A DNA stretch of 64,000 nt from assembly GCF_047238265.1 (NCBI RefSeq), contig NZ_JBDFMM010000001.1:3410001-3474000 (forward strand), written 5' to 3'. A program made the translations under genes and the position numbers. Positions 16,245-24,758 of this stretch are shown one piece after another. Origin of the DNA: Paenibacillus_F sp047238265 (GTDB lineage Bacteria; Bacillota; Bacilli; Paenibacillales; NBRC-103111). Positions within the stretch are counted from its first letter, which is position 1. Each line of letters opens with the position of its first letter. Under the pieces are notes generated by a model. That model saw only the letters and a program-made list of their open reading frames with translations, had not been told where the DNA came from and did no database searches.

Positions 16245-17360
16245 ATGAACAGCTATCCGGAATCTCCCCACACTTCACTGCGCGCTTACCTGCTTTTCTT
16301 TATCATTACAACAACGCAGATAGGTGTGGGAGGAGCCAGCTTTCAGCGCAAAATTTACAAAATAGTCGGCCAGGATTCATGGGTTACCGTCCTGCTCGCC
16401 GGACTGTTCTGCCATCTTGTCGTCTTGGCCATGTTCTCTTTTCTCAAAAAATACCCCGGCAAGGATCTCTACGGCATACAGAAAGAAGTTTTCGGAAAAT
16501 GGCTGGGCGGCGTTCTGTCCTTCCTCTATGTGGCCTACCTGACACTCATTGCTTTGACGATTATCCGGAATTATGCGGAAATCGTGCAGACGTGGATTTT
16601 TCCGGACATGCCGCCCTGGTTCCTGGCCTTTATGATTCTTTCCCTCACTTTGTACGGTGTACTCGGAGGCATCAAAGTAATTACCGGAATCGGATTTATA
16701 AGTATTCTGATCCTAACCTTCGAGATGCTGCTGTTGTACTATCCTCTCCAGTATGCGGATTGGGGATATCTGCTCCCCGTCATAAGTCATTCTCCGCAGG
16801 AATTTTTGGAAGGAACGAAGGAAATTTCCTTCTCGGTTGTCGGTTTTGAACTGCTGATGTTTGTTTTTCCTTTTATACGGGATCCAAAAAAAGCACCGAA
16901 ATACGCACATTTCGCTATTGTGTTTACGACGGCTACTTATCTCATTTACATGCTGACGGCGCTTGTCTATTTCAGCGGAGGACAGCTTATCCACACCATT
17001 TGGCCGACTCTGACTTTGCTGAAAATCGTGGAATTTCCTTTTATCGAGCGCGTTGAATATATAACGGTTTCGCTCTATCTTATCGGAATTTTGCCGAACG
17101 TGATGCTGGTTGTGTGGTCCGCCTCCCGCGGTATACCGAAAATAAGCCCGCTGAAAGAAAAAGCGTCCCTCTATCTCGTAATCGCCATTTTGTTTGTGAT
17201 TTGCACGCTTTTCAGCAGCAGGCTTGAAATTAAGCAGTTGAACGCCGTTTCCGGAGAAGTGAGCATGTACATGGCTTTTGTGTATCCGCTCCTGCTGGGC
17301 ATCATCCTTTTCTTTAGAAAAAAGATCGTACGGACTGCGAACGGAGGTGATTCCCCGTGA
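16245..17360 (+). CDS. Spore germination receptor B subunit (endospore germination permease)
   Basis: The 371-residue permease of the APC superfamily has ten predicted spans. It has the GerB-family N-terminal phrase ITTTQIGVGGASF and the middle FLEGTKEISFSVVGFELLMFVFPF. B subunits carry the germinant-binding pocket. ATG 16245 is preferred because AGGTGA is five bases upstream and overlaps the A-subunit stop. A GTG at 16236 is in frame but lacks spacing. It overlaps the downstream C gene by GTGA. Confidence 0.94.
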   Translation: MNSYPESPHTSLRAYLLFFIITTTQIGVGGASFQRKIYKIVGQDSWVTVLLAGLFCHLVVLAMFSFLKKYPGKDLYGIQKEVFGKWLGGVLSFLYVAYLTLIALTIIRNYAEIVQTWIFPDMPPWFLAFMILSLTLYGVLGGIKVITGIGFISILILTFEMLLLYYPLQYADWGYLLPVISHSPQEFLEGTKEISFSVVGFELLMFVFPFIRDPKKAPKYAHFAIVFTTATYLIYMLTALVYFSGGQLIHTIWPTLTLLKIVEFPFIERVEYITVSLYLIGILPNVMLVVWSASRGIPKISPLKEKASLYLVIAILFVICTLFSSRLEIKQLNAVSGEVSMYMAFVYPLLLGIILFFRKKIVRTANGGDSP

Positions 17361-18490
17361 AAAAAAGGCTGCTCTGCCTGTTGGCCCTTGTGATCGTTTT
17401 GGCTCTGACAGGATGCGTGGAAAGGCGTGTCTTCGAGAGAATCGGTCTTGTGGTGGCACTTGGTTACGATAAAGGCCCCGACAGCCGCCTCAGCGGCACA
17501 TCCGTCATGTATACCCTGGATAAGGAATCCGGTCACCGGGCTACGATTCTGTCCAACCAGGCTTACACGACCAAGAAGTTGCGGGAGGACCAGAACCGCA
17601 AATCCTCCAAAAAACTGATGCTGGGCCAGCTGCGCGTCGTCTTGTACGAGGAAGCGATCGCCCGTGACGGGCTGATCGATCTCGTCGATTCTCTGATCCG
17701 CGATCCCTCTATCGGCACGAAAATATATCTGGGAATCAGCACCGAAAAAACCGCCGATCTGCTCCAGCATCCGTATAAGAGCATCAGCAATATCGGGACC
17801 TACCTGTACGACACGATTAAACAAAATGTGCTGGAAGGCCAAATTATTTCGCCGACGCTCCACGAATTTCTCCGGGATTTTTACTCCGCGGGCAAAGATG
17901 CCGTCCTTCCCGTTTTTATCCGGAAGGGCGAAACAATCGCCTCTGAAAAGATGGCATTATTCCAATCCGATAAAGTTGTCGGAATGCTGTCCAACAGCGA
18001 CTCCGCTTATCTGAAGCTGATCCGCAACCGATTCAAAGCCGGCACTTTCGAACTGAAGCTGGACAAGAAGAGGCTGGAGCCTTATTTAAAAGAAAATGCC
18101 GAGGACCGGCGGGAGCATATTCATACGGTTGTCCGGATTGTCCATGCCAACCAGGAAATCCGCATGACGGACCGCCGCAAGCCTGCTTACGAACTTAATA
18201 TGAAGCTGAAATTTGTTCTGGAGGAAATTTCGGCGGGGATCAATTTAACCGAGACCGAAGTGACGCGCACGATCGAGAAGCTCGTAACCGAGGAATTTAC
18301 GAAAAAAACGGAAAACGTGCTCGCCAAAATGATCGAACTGAAAACGGATCCCGTCGGCTTCGGAGAGATTTACCGCCAGTCGCTTCGAGGCAGTACGCTG
18401 ACCAAGAGTGACTGGCATGACAAAATGTCTTCCATGTCCGTCGATGTCCATCTGAACATGGAGCTCCTCCGCACGGGGGTTGTGGAATAA
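17357..18490 (+). CDS. Spore germination receptor C subunit, lipoprotein (Ger(x)C)
   Basis: A GTG start with GGAGGTGA six bases upstream overlaps the B-subunit stop. The signal peptide ends in lipobox ALTGC (Cys20), so the protein is lipid-anchored outside the inner spore membrane. The body follows the Ger(x)C pattern, with RIGLVVALGYD, FGQ-like LGQLRVVLYEE, IGTKIYLGIS and a C-terminal helix-rich domain. The length of 377 is normal. This is the last gene of the operon and is followed by a bidirectional terminator. Confidence 0.95.
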   Translation: MKKRLLCLLALVIVLALTGCVERRVFERIGLVVALGYDKGPDSRLSGTSVMYTLDKESGHRATILSNQAYTTKKLREDQNRKSSKKLMLGQLRVVLYEEAIARDGLIDLVDSLIRDPSIGTKIYLGISTEKTADLLQHPYKSISNIGTYLYDTIKQNVLEGQIISPTLHEFLRDFYSAGKDAVLPVFIRKGETIASEKMALFQSDKVVGMLSNSDSAYLKLIRNRFKAGTFELKLDKKRLEPYLKENAEDRREHIHTVVRIVHANQEIRMTDRRKPAYELNMKLKFVLEEISAGINLTETEVTRTIEKLVTEEFTKKTENVLAKMIELKTDPVGFGEIYRQSLRGSTLTKSDWHDKMSSMSVDVHLNMELLRTGVVE

Positions 18491-18559
18491 AGCCGGATAC
18501 CCAAAGAGCCGCATACCCCGCCCGGCAGAAGCGCGGCGCACAGCTTCGCTGCCAAAAGC

Positions 18560-18588
18560 AAAGAGAACGCCCCGTGGGCGTTCTCTTT
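18560..18588. terminator. Bidirectional terminator
   Basis: AAAGAGAACGCCC/GGGCGTTCTCTTT with a three-base loop lies between the convergent ger operon and the lipoprotein gene. Confidence 0.85.
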
Positions 18589-18618
18589 GTCGTTGACGCG
18601 TCTAGGGTCCGGATTCCG

Positions 18619-19980
18619 TTAATGGCCGGAATGAGACATGCCAGGCATGTCGGTTTTGCCCGTACCGGAGTCCGTGCCGGCTGTGCCTGTGCTTGTGCCG
18701 GAACTACTTCCGGTACCGCCGCCCGCCGCGGCGGGCTGGTCACCGGCAGCCGGCATGCCGGACATGCCGCCGTGACTTCCGTGTCCGCCCCCGGTCTTGG
18801 AGACGATTTCGAGCATCGAATCGATCTCGCCCTGGCCCGCGGCCGAAATCGAGCGCTCGTCTCCCGTCAGCCACGCGTGGTTGAACGGGCCCTCGACGGG
18901 AGACTTGTCATACTTCGGCTGCACGGACATCAGGTAGGCCATGACGGAATCCGGCAGCTTGTCCTTCTCCGTCCAGATGAGAGGCGCGTGCTTGCCCAGA
19001 TGCGAGAAGGGGGCGGCAGCCAGGGCCAGGCCCGGGTTCTCCTTGCTGATCAGCGAGAAGTTATGGCCCGGCGTCGTGATTCCCCAGCCGAATCCCGTCG
19101 CCGGGTCCTTGTACTTGGCGAACGCGATGCTGTTCTCGACGGGATCCTTCCCCGCTATCCGGACGACTTTGCCGTATTCGCCGAGCTGCTTCTCGACGGC
19201 CCCGGAAATGACGGAATCCGGGCCGAGCAGGTAGATGTTGGCTTTGCCGCCCCGCGTTTTCAAGGCGTCGATCGTTTCCTGCGGAACTTGATCCTTGCTC
19301 ACGTAGAGCAGAGGCTCGGGCATATGGGAGATCCAGTTGACGGCCGGCATCGTGTATTCCTTGCTCTCGCTGGAGCCGACGATAACGGAAGGCGGGGTTT
19401 CCTTCGCAACCTTCGCGTAGTAGGCATCAATCGCTTTCGCCGCCGCCGCGGGGTTGTGCGCCGGGATCTTGTCCGTTTTCAGTCCTAATTCTTGGGCCTG
19501 TTTTTCTACTTTCGGGTCCATATTTCCGACGAGAATGGCCTGAACGCCTTGATTGGACGCGACACCCGCCGGTTTCAGTCGTTTCAGCTCCCGCACGGTC
19601 ACATCCGGAATGCCGTCCTTGTTGACGAAAAGCACCGGTCCGTTGTTGGGATGGTGAATCAGATCCGCGCTCGCGAGAGCGGCCTGCCATTCCTCGGGGT
19701 TGACGAGCACGACGCCGCCGGGGCGGTTGTCGTCGCTTGTGGCCATCCACAACGTGCGCGAGGTGAGCGCCGCCGCTTCGTAAGGATCGCTCGAATTGAT
19801 GCGCGTCGTGTTTTTGGACGCGATCCAGGGCGCCTTCGAATCGTTCCCCCCGCTTCCCGCCATCACGGGCTGAGCCGTCGCTCCCGTACCGGCCGTGTTA
19901 TTGGAAGGATTGCCGAAGCAGCCCGAAAGAGCAAGCGATGCGGTCAAAATAATCATCCCTGCGCCTATCCGTTTTTTCAT
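18619..19980 (-). CDS. Lipoprotein with cell-wall-binding repeat 2 domains and a Met/His-rich tail
   Basis: The signal peptide ends in ALSGC (Cys21). Residues about 70-330 contain repeated Rossmann-like modules of the CWBR2 (LytB/putative cell-wall-binding repeat 2) kind, for example GPVLFVNKDGIPD, ASNQGVQAILVGN and KANIYLLGPDSVISGAV. The last 60 residues are low-complexity Gly/Ser/Thr ending DMPGMSHSGH, with GHGSHGGMSGM before it. Met/His clusters of this kind bind copper or silver in other proteins. ATG 19980 has GGAGG ten bases upstream. The gene follows a two-component system on the same strand, 110 bases apart, and may be its output. Confidence 0.85.
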   Translation of the reverse strand: MKKRIGAGMIILTASLALSGCFGNPSNNTAGTGATAQPVMAGSGGNDSKAPWIASKNTTRINSSDPYEAAALTSRTLWMATSDDNRPGGVVLVNPEEWQAALASADLIHHPNNGPVLFVNKDGIPDVTVRELKRLKPAGVASNQGVQAILVGNMDPKVEKQAQELGLKTDKIPAHNPAAAAKAIDAYYAKVAKETPPSVIVGSSESKEYTMPAVNWISHMPEPLLYVSKDQVPQETIDALKTRGGKANIYLLGPDSVISGAVEKQLGEYGKVVRIAGKDPVENSIAFAKYKDPATGFGWGITTPGHNFSLISKENPGLALAAAPFSHLGKHAPLIWTEKDKLPDSVMAYLMSVQPKYDKSPVEGPFNHAWLTGDERSISAAGQGEIDSMLEIVSKTGGGHGSHGGMSGMPAAGDQPAAAGGGTGSSSGTSTGTAGTDSGTGKTDMPGMSHSGH

Positions 19981-20090
19981 TTTACGTGTGCCTCCTTCAC
20001 AATTCTGAATGGTTCTAATGATCAGTTTACCCATCAGTTATGAAGAACCTGTGTAGGCGAGGCACTCTCAACCGTAAAAAAGTTAAACGT

Positions 20091-21215
20091 TTATTCGGCC
20101 GCCGTTTCCTGCTCTGCCAATCTCACCGGCATACTTGCCGGCGGCTGCGCCGCGGAAAGAGTAATCAGGAACACCGCTCCCCGTTCGTTGAACGCCGATA
20201 CCCGGCCTCCATGCGCCTCCACCAGCTTGCTGACGATGGCAAGTCCGAGACCGCTGCCTCCGGACCTGCGGTTGCGCGACTTGTCGCCCCGGTAAAAGCG
20301 CTCGAAAATATACGGCAGATCGCTTTCCCGTATACCCGGCCCGGTATCTTGGACGGTGATGAGCACCTTGTCTCCCGCACGCCTGCCTTTGAGCGCCACC
20401 TCCCCGCCCGGAGGCGTATAGGTCAAAGCGTTGCTCAGCAAATTGACCAGAATTTGCGTGAGCCGGTCAGGGTCGGCATCGAGATACACGCTCCGGGGAG
20501 CACCGACGGTGAAGCGGATCTTTTTTTCCAGAAAAGCGGCGGACATGAAAGCCTTGACCTTCTCCATCACGGTTTCCAGCGGCACCTTCGTCCGGTTTAG
20601 GCGGAATACCGGCGAGTCCAGCTCGTTGAGCTCTTCCAGCTCGTTAATGAGATCGGCCAGACGGACAATCTCTTCGTAACACGAATGGATGCGCTCCGGC
20701 GTCGGCTCCCAGATACCGTCCTCCAGCGCTCTCATGTGGCTTTTCAAAGTCGCGAGGGGCGTGCGGAGCTCGTGGGCGATATCCTCCGTCATCGTGATGC
20801 GGATCTTCTCCAGCCTCTGCAGCTGCTCCGCCAGCTCGTTGATCGAACGCCCGAGCTCCGCCAGCTCGTCGTCTCCGCCCACGGCGGTCCGGCTGTCGAG
20901 CTGGCCTCCCGTCATTTTCTCGGCGACGGCCTTCATCTCCACAAGAGGAGCCGATACCCGCTTCGCCACGAAGAAACCCATGCAGGCGGCCAGCACGATC
21001 GAACCCAGGAACGTCCAGAGCACCGATTGCATGATCGCCTGTTCCAGATGCGTATTGAGCCGGGGCATATCGTGCATGGCACCGTCGGCCTGGTTCATGT
21101 ACATCGTGATGTGATAATGCGTGCTGATCAGAATGGTCGCCGTCGAGATGATCAGAATTCCCGTAGCCATCGCGACGATCATGACGGCAAGCCGGACATG
21201 CAGCTTCTTCTTCAC
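20091..21215 (-). CDS. Sensor histidine kinase (EnvZ/BaeS type) with a short Met/His-rich sensor loop
   Basis: The 374-residue kinase has two membrane spans (about 8-30 and 64-84) bracketing only about 33 extracytoplasmic residues. That loop is rich in Met and His (ITMYMNQADGAMHDM). HAMP follows, then the H-box DIAHELRTPLATL, N-box NLLSNALTYTP, and G boxes DTGPGI and GGSGLGLAI, with FERFYRGD. All catalytic motifs are present. It overlaps its response regulator by ATGA. The loop composition suggests metal sensing, but this is inference. Confidence 0.93.
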   Translation of the reverse strand: MKKKLHVRLAVMIVAMATGILIISTATILISTHYHITMYMNQADGAMHDMPRLNTHLEQAIMQSVLWTFLGSIVLAACMGFFVAKRVSAPLVEMKAVAEKMTGGQLDSRTAVGGDDELAELGRSINELAEQLQRLEKIRITMTEDIAHELRTPLATLKSHMRALEDGIWEPTPERIHSCYEEIVRLADLINELEELNELDSPVFRLNRTKVPLETVMEKVKAFMSAAFLEKKIRFTVGAPRSVYLDADPDRLTQILVNLLSNALTYTPPGGEVALKGRRAGDKVLITVQDTGPGIRESDLPYIFERFYRGDKSRNRRSGGSGLGLAIVSKLVEAHGGRVSAFNERGAVFLITLSAAQPPASMPVRLAEQETAAE

Positions 21216-21904
21216 TTGATCTCACCCGAGAAACGGTATCCCGCTCCGTAGACCGTCTGGATGTAGACGGGATTTTTCGGATCCTTCTCGATTTTCTGAC
21301 GGATGTTCTTCACATGCTGATCGATGGTCCGCACGTCTCCGTCATAGGCGTAGCCCATAATTTTCTCGACAAGCTCGTCCCGTGCAAAGCTCCTTTTGGG
21401 ATAACGGGCAAGCGCGATCAGCAGTTTGTATTCGATAGGCGTCAGGTTTACCGGCTCTCCTTCGCAGAACACGACCTGCCGCAGAGAGTCGATCTCCAGA
21501 TGCCCGTTCTGAAAAGAAACGCGGTCCGCCAGCAGCTGGCTGTCGTCCGAACGGCGCAGAACGGCCCGGACGCGTGCCACAAGCTCGCGCGGATCAAATG
21601 GCTTCGTCAAGTAATCGTCGGCTCCCAGCGAAAGACCGTAAATTTGATTATTTTTGGACGCTTTGGCCGTCAGCATCAGCACCGGAAGGGCATCGCTCCG
21701 CCGGATTTCACGGCATACCTGTTCCCCGTCCATATCGGGCAGCATCAAATCCAGGACGAGCAGGTCGGCGCCTCCATGCCGGACAATGTTCAGCGCTTCT
21801 TGGCCGCTGCCCGCTTCGGCGGTCCGGAAGCCTTCTTTTTGCAGATAAGATACGATCACTTCCCTGATTTTCTCTTCGTCATCCACTACCAGAATCGTCT
21901 TCAG
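21212..21904 (-). CDS. OmpR-family response regulator
   Basis: The receiver domain (1-115) has VVDDEE, DLLVLDLMLPDMDG and YLTKPF. A winged helix of the Trans_reg_C type follows at about 130-226 (NLTPIEYKLL, RTIDQHVKNIRQKI, GAGYRF). The natural start is probably CTG 21904, giving LKTILVVDDEEKIREV with AAGGGGG about eight bases upstream. The nearest standard codon (GTG 21886) would cut off the first receiver strand. It is the first gene of the operon with the kinase. A direct repeat upstream may be its own operator. Confidence 0.92.
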   Translation of the reverse strand: MKTILVVDDEEKIREVIVSYLQKEGFRTAEAGSGQEALNIVRHGGADLLVLDLMLPDMDGEQVCREIRRSDALPVLMLTAKASKNNQIYGLSLGADDYLTKPFDPRELVARVRAVLRRSDDSQLLADRVSFQNGHLEIDSLRQVVFCEGEPVNLTPIEYKLLIALARYPKRSFARDELVEKIMGYAYDGDVRTIDQHVKNIRQKIEKDPKNPVYIQTVYGAGYRFSGEIK

Positions 21905-21977
21905 GGCAGATTCCCCCTTTAGTTGGCGTTGCCGGATTCGGGCCCTGCCGGGCCCTATTTTACTTTACCTGCACAAT

Positions 21978-21995
21978 ATGTAGAAAAGATGTAGA
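21978..21995 (-). promoter_or_regulatory. Direct-repeat operator candidate for the OmpR-type regulator
   Basis: Two copies of TCTACAT, 11 bases apart on the reverse strand (21978-21984 and 21989-21995), lie about 75 bases before the regulator start. Tandem sites one helical turn apart are typical of OmpR-family dimers. Confidence 0.5.
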
Positions 21996-22029
21996 CGGGC
22001 TGGAAATTCCGCAGCTTTTAGAGGGATCA

Positions 22030-22122
22030 GGCACTCCCAAGAAGATTATACCTCCCGCTCCAGTGAGTTGCGAATCGGGGAAGCCGGTGGCCCGGTTCTA
22101 CCAACCCCCTGCAGGGAGTGCC
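22030..22122. other. Possible structured RNA or dyad element in the 21.9-22.2 kb gap
   Basis: Perfect nine-base arms GGCACTCCC and GGGAGTGCC are 75 bases apart. Between them lie short internal hairpins (on the reverse strand GGTTGGTAGAACC, CCGGGCCACCGG, CTCACTGGAG). It lies after the terminator of the SLH gene and before the response regulator on the reverse strand. The nature, strand and function are unknown. Confidence 0.3.
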
Positions 22123-22168
22123 GCCAGCCGATTTTTCGTACACCACAGCCCGCTCGGCGAAAAAAAGA

Positions 22169-22190
22169 AAAGCCGCATGACTGCGGCTTT
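22169..22190 (-). terminator. Intrinsic terminator of the SLH operon
   Basis: AAAGCCGCA/TGCGGCTTT with a four-base loop is followed on the reverse strand by TCTTTTTTT. Confidence 0.85.
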
Positions 22191-22246
22191 GAAATAGATT
22201 GCGGCTTACTTATCTGAGCTGCTTTGCGTAAGCCTTGGCCGCATCG

Positions 22247-23683
22247 TTAACGGCTTGCAGTCTCGCCTCCCTTAACGTAGGAAGGAAAGTTCTTGCCGTC
22301 TTTGACAACGCGGATATAAGCGCTATCGGCGGTAAGAAGCTGAGAGGTCGAAGGAATATAGTAATATGCCGTATCCTTATCTTTAAAAATCGCCGCTCCG
22401 GCAAGCTCTTCGCCGCCGGCAAGCCCCGAATCGGTGCCTTTATACGTGATCTGCTTGGATTGGCCGTCCAGATAAGTGACGATGAAATGCGAATATGTCT
22501 CCATCGGATTGTTGTCCACCTCATCGAATCCCGTCTGGAGAGGCTTGCCGAGCAAAATTTGAACCTGCCGGCTGCTCATCCCGGTCGTGAGACCGTTCAG
22601 GGCGAAGGCACCGTTGTCAACGGTCACTTTCAGCCGGCTTGCGGCCGGTGTATCCGACTTAAGTGAATCCGCATACGCTTTCGCGGCCGCATTCACCGCT
22701 TTCAATTCGCCACCCTGCACATAAGAAGGGAAGTTTTTGCCGTCCTTGCGGACATAGACGGTGCTGTTCGCTGCCGTCAGCAGCTCGGAGGTCGCCGGGA
22801 AATAATAGAATGTCGTGTCCGCATTCTGGAATACGGCCGCTCCGCCCAAGTCTTTTTTGGCTTGCAGGAGTTCCCGGTCCGCGCCCTTAAACGTGATCCG
22901 GCTCACTTTTCCCTCATAATACGTGACGACGAAATTTTTATAAACCTCCTCCGGATTGCCGTCCGCTTCGTCTTTACCGACCGCGAACGGTTGGCCGAGC
23001 AGCGCGTGGACTTCCTCCGTCGTTTGGCCCGCCGCCAATCCGTTCAGGATAAATCGGCCGTTCTCCGCTTTCACCTGAAGGGTATCGTGGCGTTTGCCGT
23101 ATTTGCCGTTTTTTTCGAAAAGCCGGTCGATAATGACGGCTGCCTCCGCTCGGGTCAAATTTTGACCCAGCGCCAGATCGGTATCGGTTCGGCCTTGAAG
23201 AATACCGTTCTTCCGGCTGATGTCTGCCGCCGTTTTGTCGTCAACCGCCTTGGACCGCAGGGAAGGCTCTATCACGCGGCTGACGATCCGGGCAAGCTCC
23301 AGCCTGGAGATCGGCCTGTTCATCTGCTCCTTTTTCACGCTGCCGTCGATAAAGCCCTTGTTCTGCATGGCTTCCGTAAAGTACGGCTGCCACCAGCCGC
23401 CGTTCGCAGCGTCCTTTGCCGTAAAGGCCGGGTTGTCCGTCATCACAACCATTTTAATGAACTGAGCCCACGTAACCTGGCTCTGGGGGGCGAATTCACG
23501 ATCGGCGATGCCGTCGATGACATTCATCTGGTACGCGTTGATGATGCTTTCCTGTGCCCAGGCTACATGGTCGATATCTTTAAAAAGCCAGTGAGCCTGC
23601 GTGGTCGAAGTCAGCGAAAAAAGAAGAACGCCTCCGGCCGTCAGTACGGTTGTCCATTTTCTTATCTTTTTTATCCGTTTCAT
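22247..23683 (-). CDS. SLH-domain protein with two C-terminal repeats, frameshifted near its end
   Basis: The signal peptide ends near TQAH (about residue 31). Three SLH repeats span about 33-190. They are followed by two about 120-residue repeats, each starting with NGRFILNGL or NGAFALNGL and containing LLGQP/LLGKP, VTYYEGK/VTYLDGQ and GKNFPSYV. These resemble SmpA/BLIP-like modules. After the second repeat the frame stops at GGETASR, whereas repeat 1 continues GGELKAVNAAAKAYA. One extra base at about 22261 moves the matching text (LQAVNDAAKAYAKQLR) to another frame that stops at 22210. It is probably the last gene of the response regulator-kinase-lipoprotein operon. Confidence 0.8.
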   Translation of the reverse strand: MKRIKKIRKWTTVLTAGGVLLFSLTSTTQAHWLFKDIDHVAWAQESIINAYQMNVIDGIADREFAPQSQVTWAQFIKMVVMTDNPAFTAKDAANGGWWQPYFTEAMQNKGFIDGSVKKEQMNRPISRLELARIVSRVIEPSLRSKAVDDKTAADISRKNGILQGRTDTDLALGQNLTRAEAAVIIDRLFEKNGKYGKRHDTLQVKAENGRFILNGLAAGQTTEEVHALLGQPFAVGKDEADGNPEEVYKNFVVTYYEGKVSRITFKGADRELLQAKKDLGGAAVFQNADTTFYYFPATSELLTAANSTVYVRKDGKNFPSYVQGGELKAVNAAAKAYADSLKSDTPAASRLKVTVDNGAFALNGLTTGMSSRQVQILLGKPLQTGFDEVDNNPMETYSHFIVTYLDGQSKQITYKGTDSGLAGGEELAGAAIFKDKDTAYYYIPSTSQLLTADSAYIRVVKDGKNFPSYVKGGETASR

Positions 23684-23717
23684 CCTTCATCCCATCCTTT
23701 GTCGTTCAATTTGCGGA

Positions 23718-24728
23718 TCACACATCCGGAAATGCGGCGGCGATACGGGCGTCAAGCCCTTTCCAGAAAGCGCCGATGCCGGGTTTTGGATCGCCGATGA
23801 TGCTTTCCCCTTTTTTGCCTGGGGTATAAATAACATCCTTGTTCGCGTCGATGACCGTCAAATACTCTTTTACGATGGCGGCCGTCTTCGAATCCGGGCT
23901 GTTTTTGACAAGCTTCACGTAGCTCTGCTTCACAAGCGGAATGAGCTTCATGCCCGGCTCTTCGATGGCCTCGTAGCGGTAGCCATGAATATATTCGTGC
24001 AAATATTCGCTGTAGAGAGCCAGCATTTCTTCCGCTTTAGGCCCCTTTGGATAGGCGGTCAAAAACTTCTCCGCGGCCAAGGTACGCTCTCCAAGTGCAT
24101 CGCGGGCTATTTTCAGGCTGGCGTCGGAACGGAAAGGCGTCTTGTTCTCCAGCGACTGGATGGCCAGATACGCTTTCAATTCGTCCGACACGTACGGCGC
24201 ATAAGCTTTGTTAAGCGCTTCATAGTCGACTTTCCAGTAATAGCTGCCCTCTTTATCGGTCAGCTGGAGTTTGGCCTCCGTCTGATTTTTCAGCCACTGC
24301 TTCAATGTATCGTCGTTCACGATCTTGTCGAAATCCGCGGGATAGCCGATTTCGCGCATGTTGTCCGCCGTGCCCGGCTGGCTCATCATTTCGGAAAAAC
24401 TGGCGTTCAACCCGGGCAGGTGAGTGTCGTAATAGTTCTGCAGTTCGATAAACAGTTTATCCGCCGTCGTTTTATCGGCTTTGGGCATGTTCTCGTCAAG
24501 GAAAGCCGTGACTTCCCGCGCTTCTTTGGCTTGGGAAATTTTCAGCTGAAACTTGGCGAGGACATTGCCGCCTGCGGCCGCTTCGGTGCCCGGGGCAGCC
24601 GGCTGGGAGGAGCCCGATCCGGATGGCTCTTTTACTTGAACATTCCCCTCCGGGGAGCCGCACCCGGTCAGCAGGGACGCGGTCAACAGGGTGCATACCG
24701 CCGCTTGTTTGACTAGGTTCGCTTTCAA
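23718..24728 (-). CDS. Lipoprotein, 336 aa, unknown family
   Basis: The lipobox LLTGC puts Cys23 as the lipid anchor. A Gly/Ser/Pro/Ala-rich linker reaches to about residue 50, then a mainly helical soluble domain. Phrases such as YYDTHLPGLNASFSEMM and YLHEYIHGYRYEAIEEPG give no family I can name. It sits 30 bases after the preceding lipoprotein gene and 34 bases before the SLH gene, so it is in the same transcript. It is likely an extracytoplasmic partner of the sensor kinase operon, but the role is unknown. Confidence 0.7.
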   Translation of the reverse strand: MKANLVKQAAVCTLLTASLLTGCGSPEGNVQVKEPSGSGSSQPAAPGTEAAAGGNVLAKFQLKISQAKEAREVTAFLDENMPKADKTTADKLFIELQNYYDTHLPGLNASFSEMMSQPGTADNMREIGYPADFDKIVNDDTLKQWLKNQTEAKLQLTDKEGSYYWKVDYEALNKAYAPYVSDELKAYLAIQSLENKTPFRSDASLKIARDALGERTLAAEKFLTAYPKGPKAEEMLALYSEYLHEYIHGYRYEAIEEPGMKLIPLVKQSYVKLVKNSPDSKTAAIVKEYLTVIDANKDVIYTPGKKGESIIGDPKPGIGAFWKGLDARIAAAFPDV

Positions 24729-24758
24729 TTTCTCTTCACTCTCTCTGTGTCTGATTCC

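Noticed and set aside
22070..22100. GGGGAAGCCGGTGG resembles part of a cobalamin riboswitch
   Set aside because: The rest of the conserved core, including the CCGCAACTG-type segment, is missing, and no cobalamin or transport gene follows.
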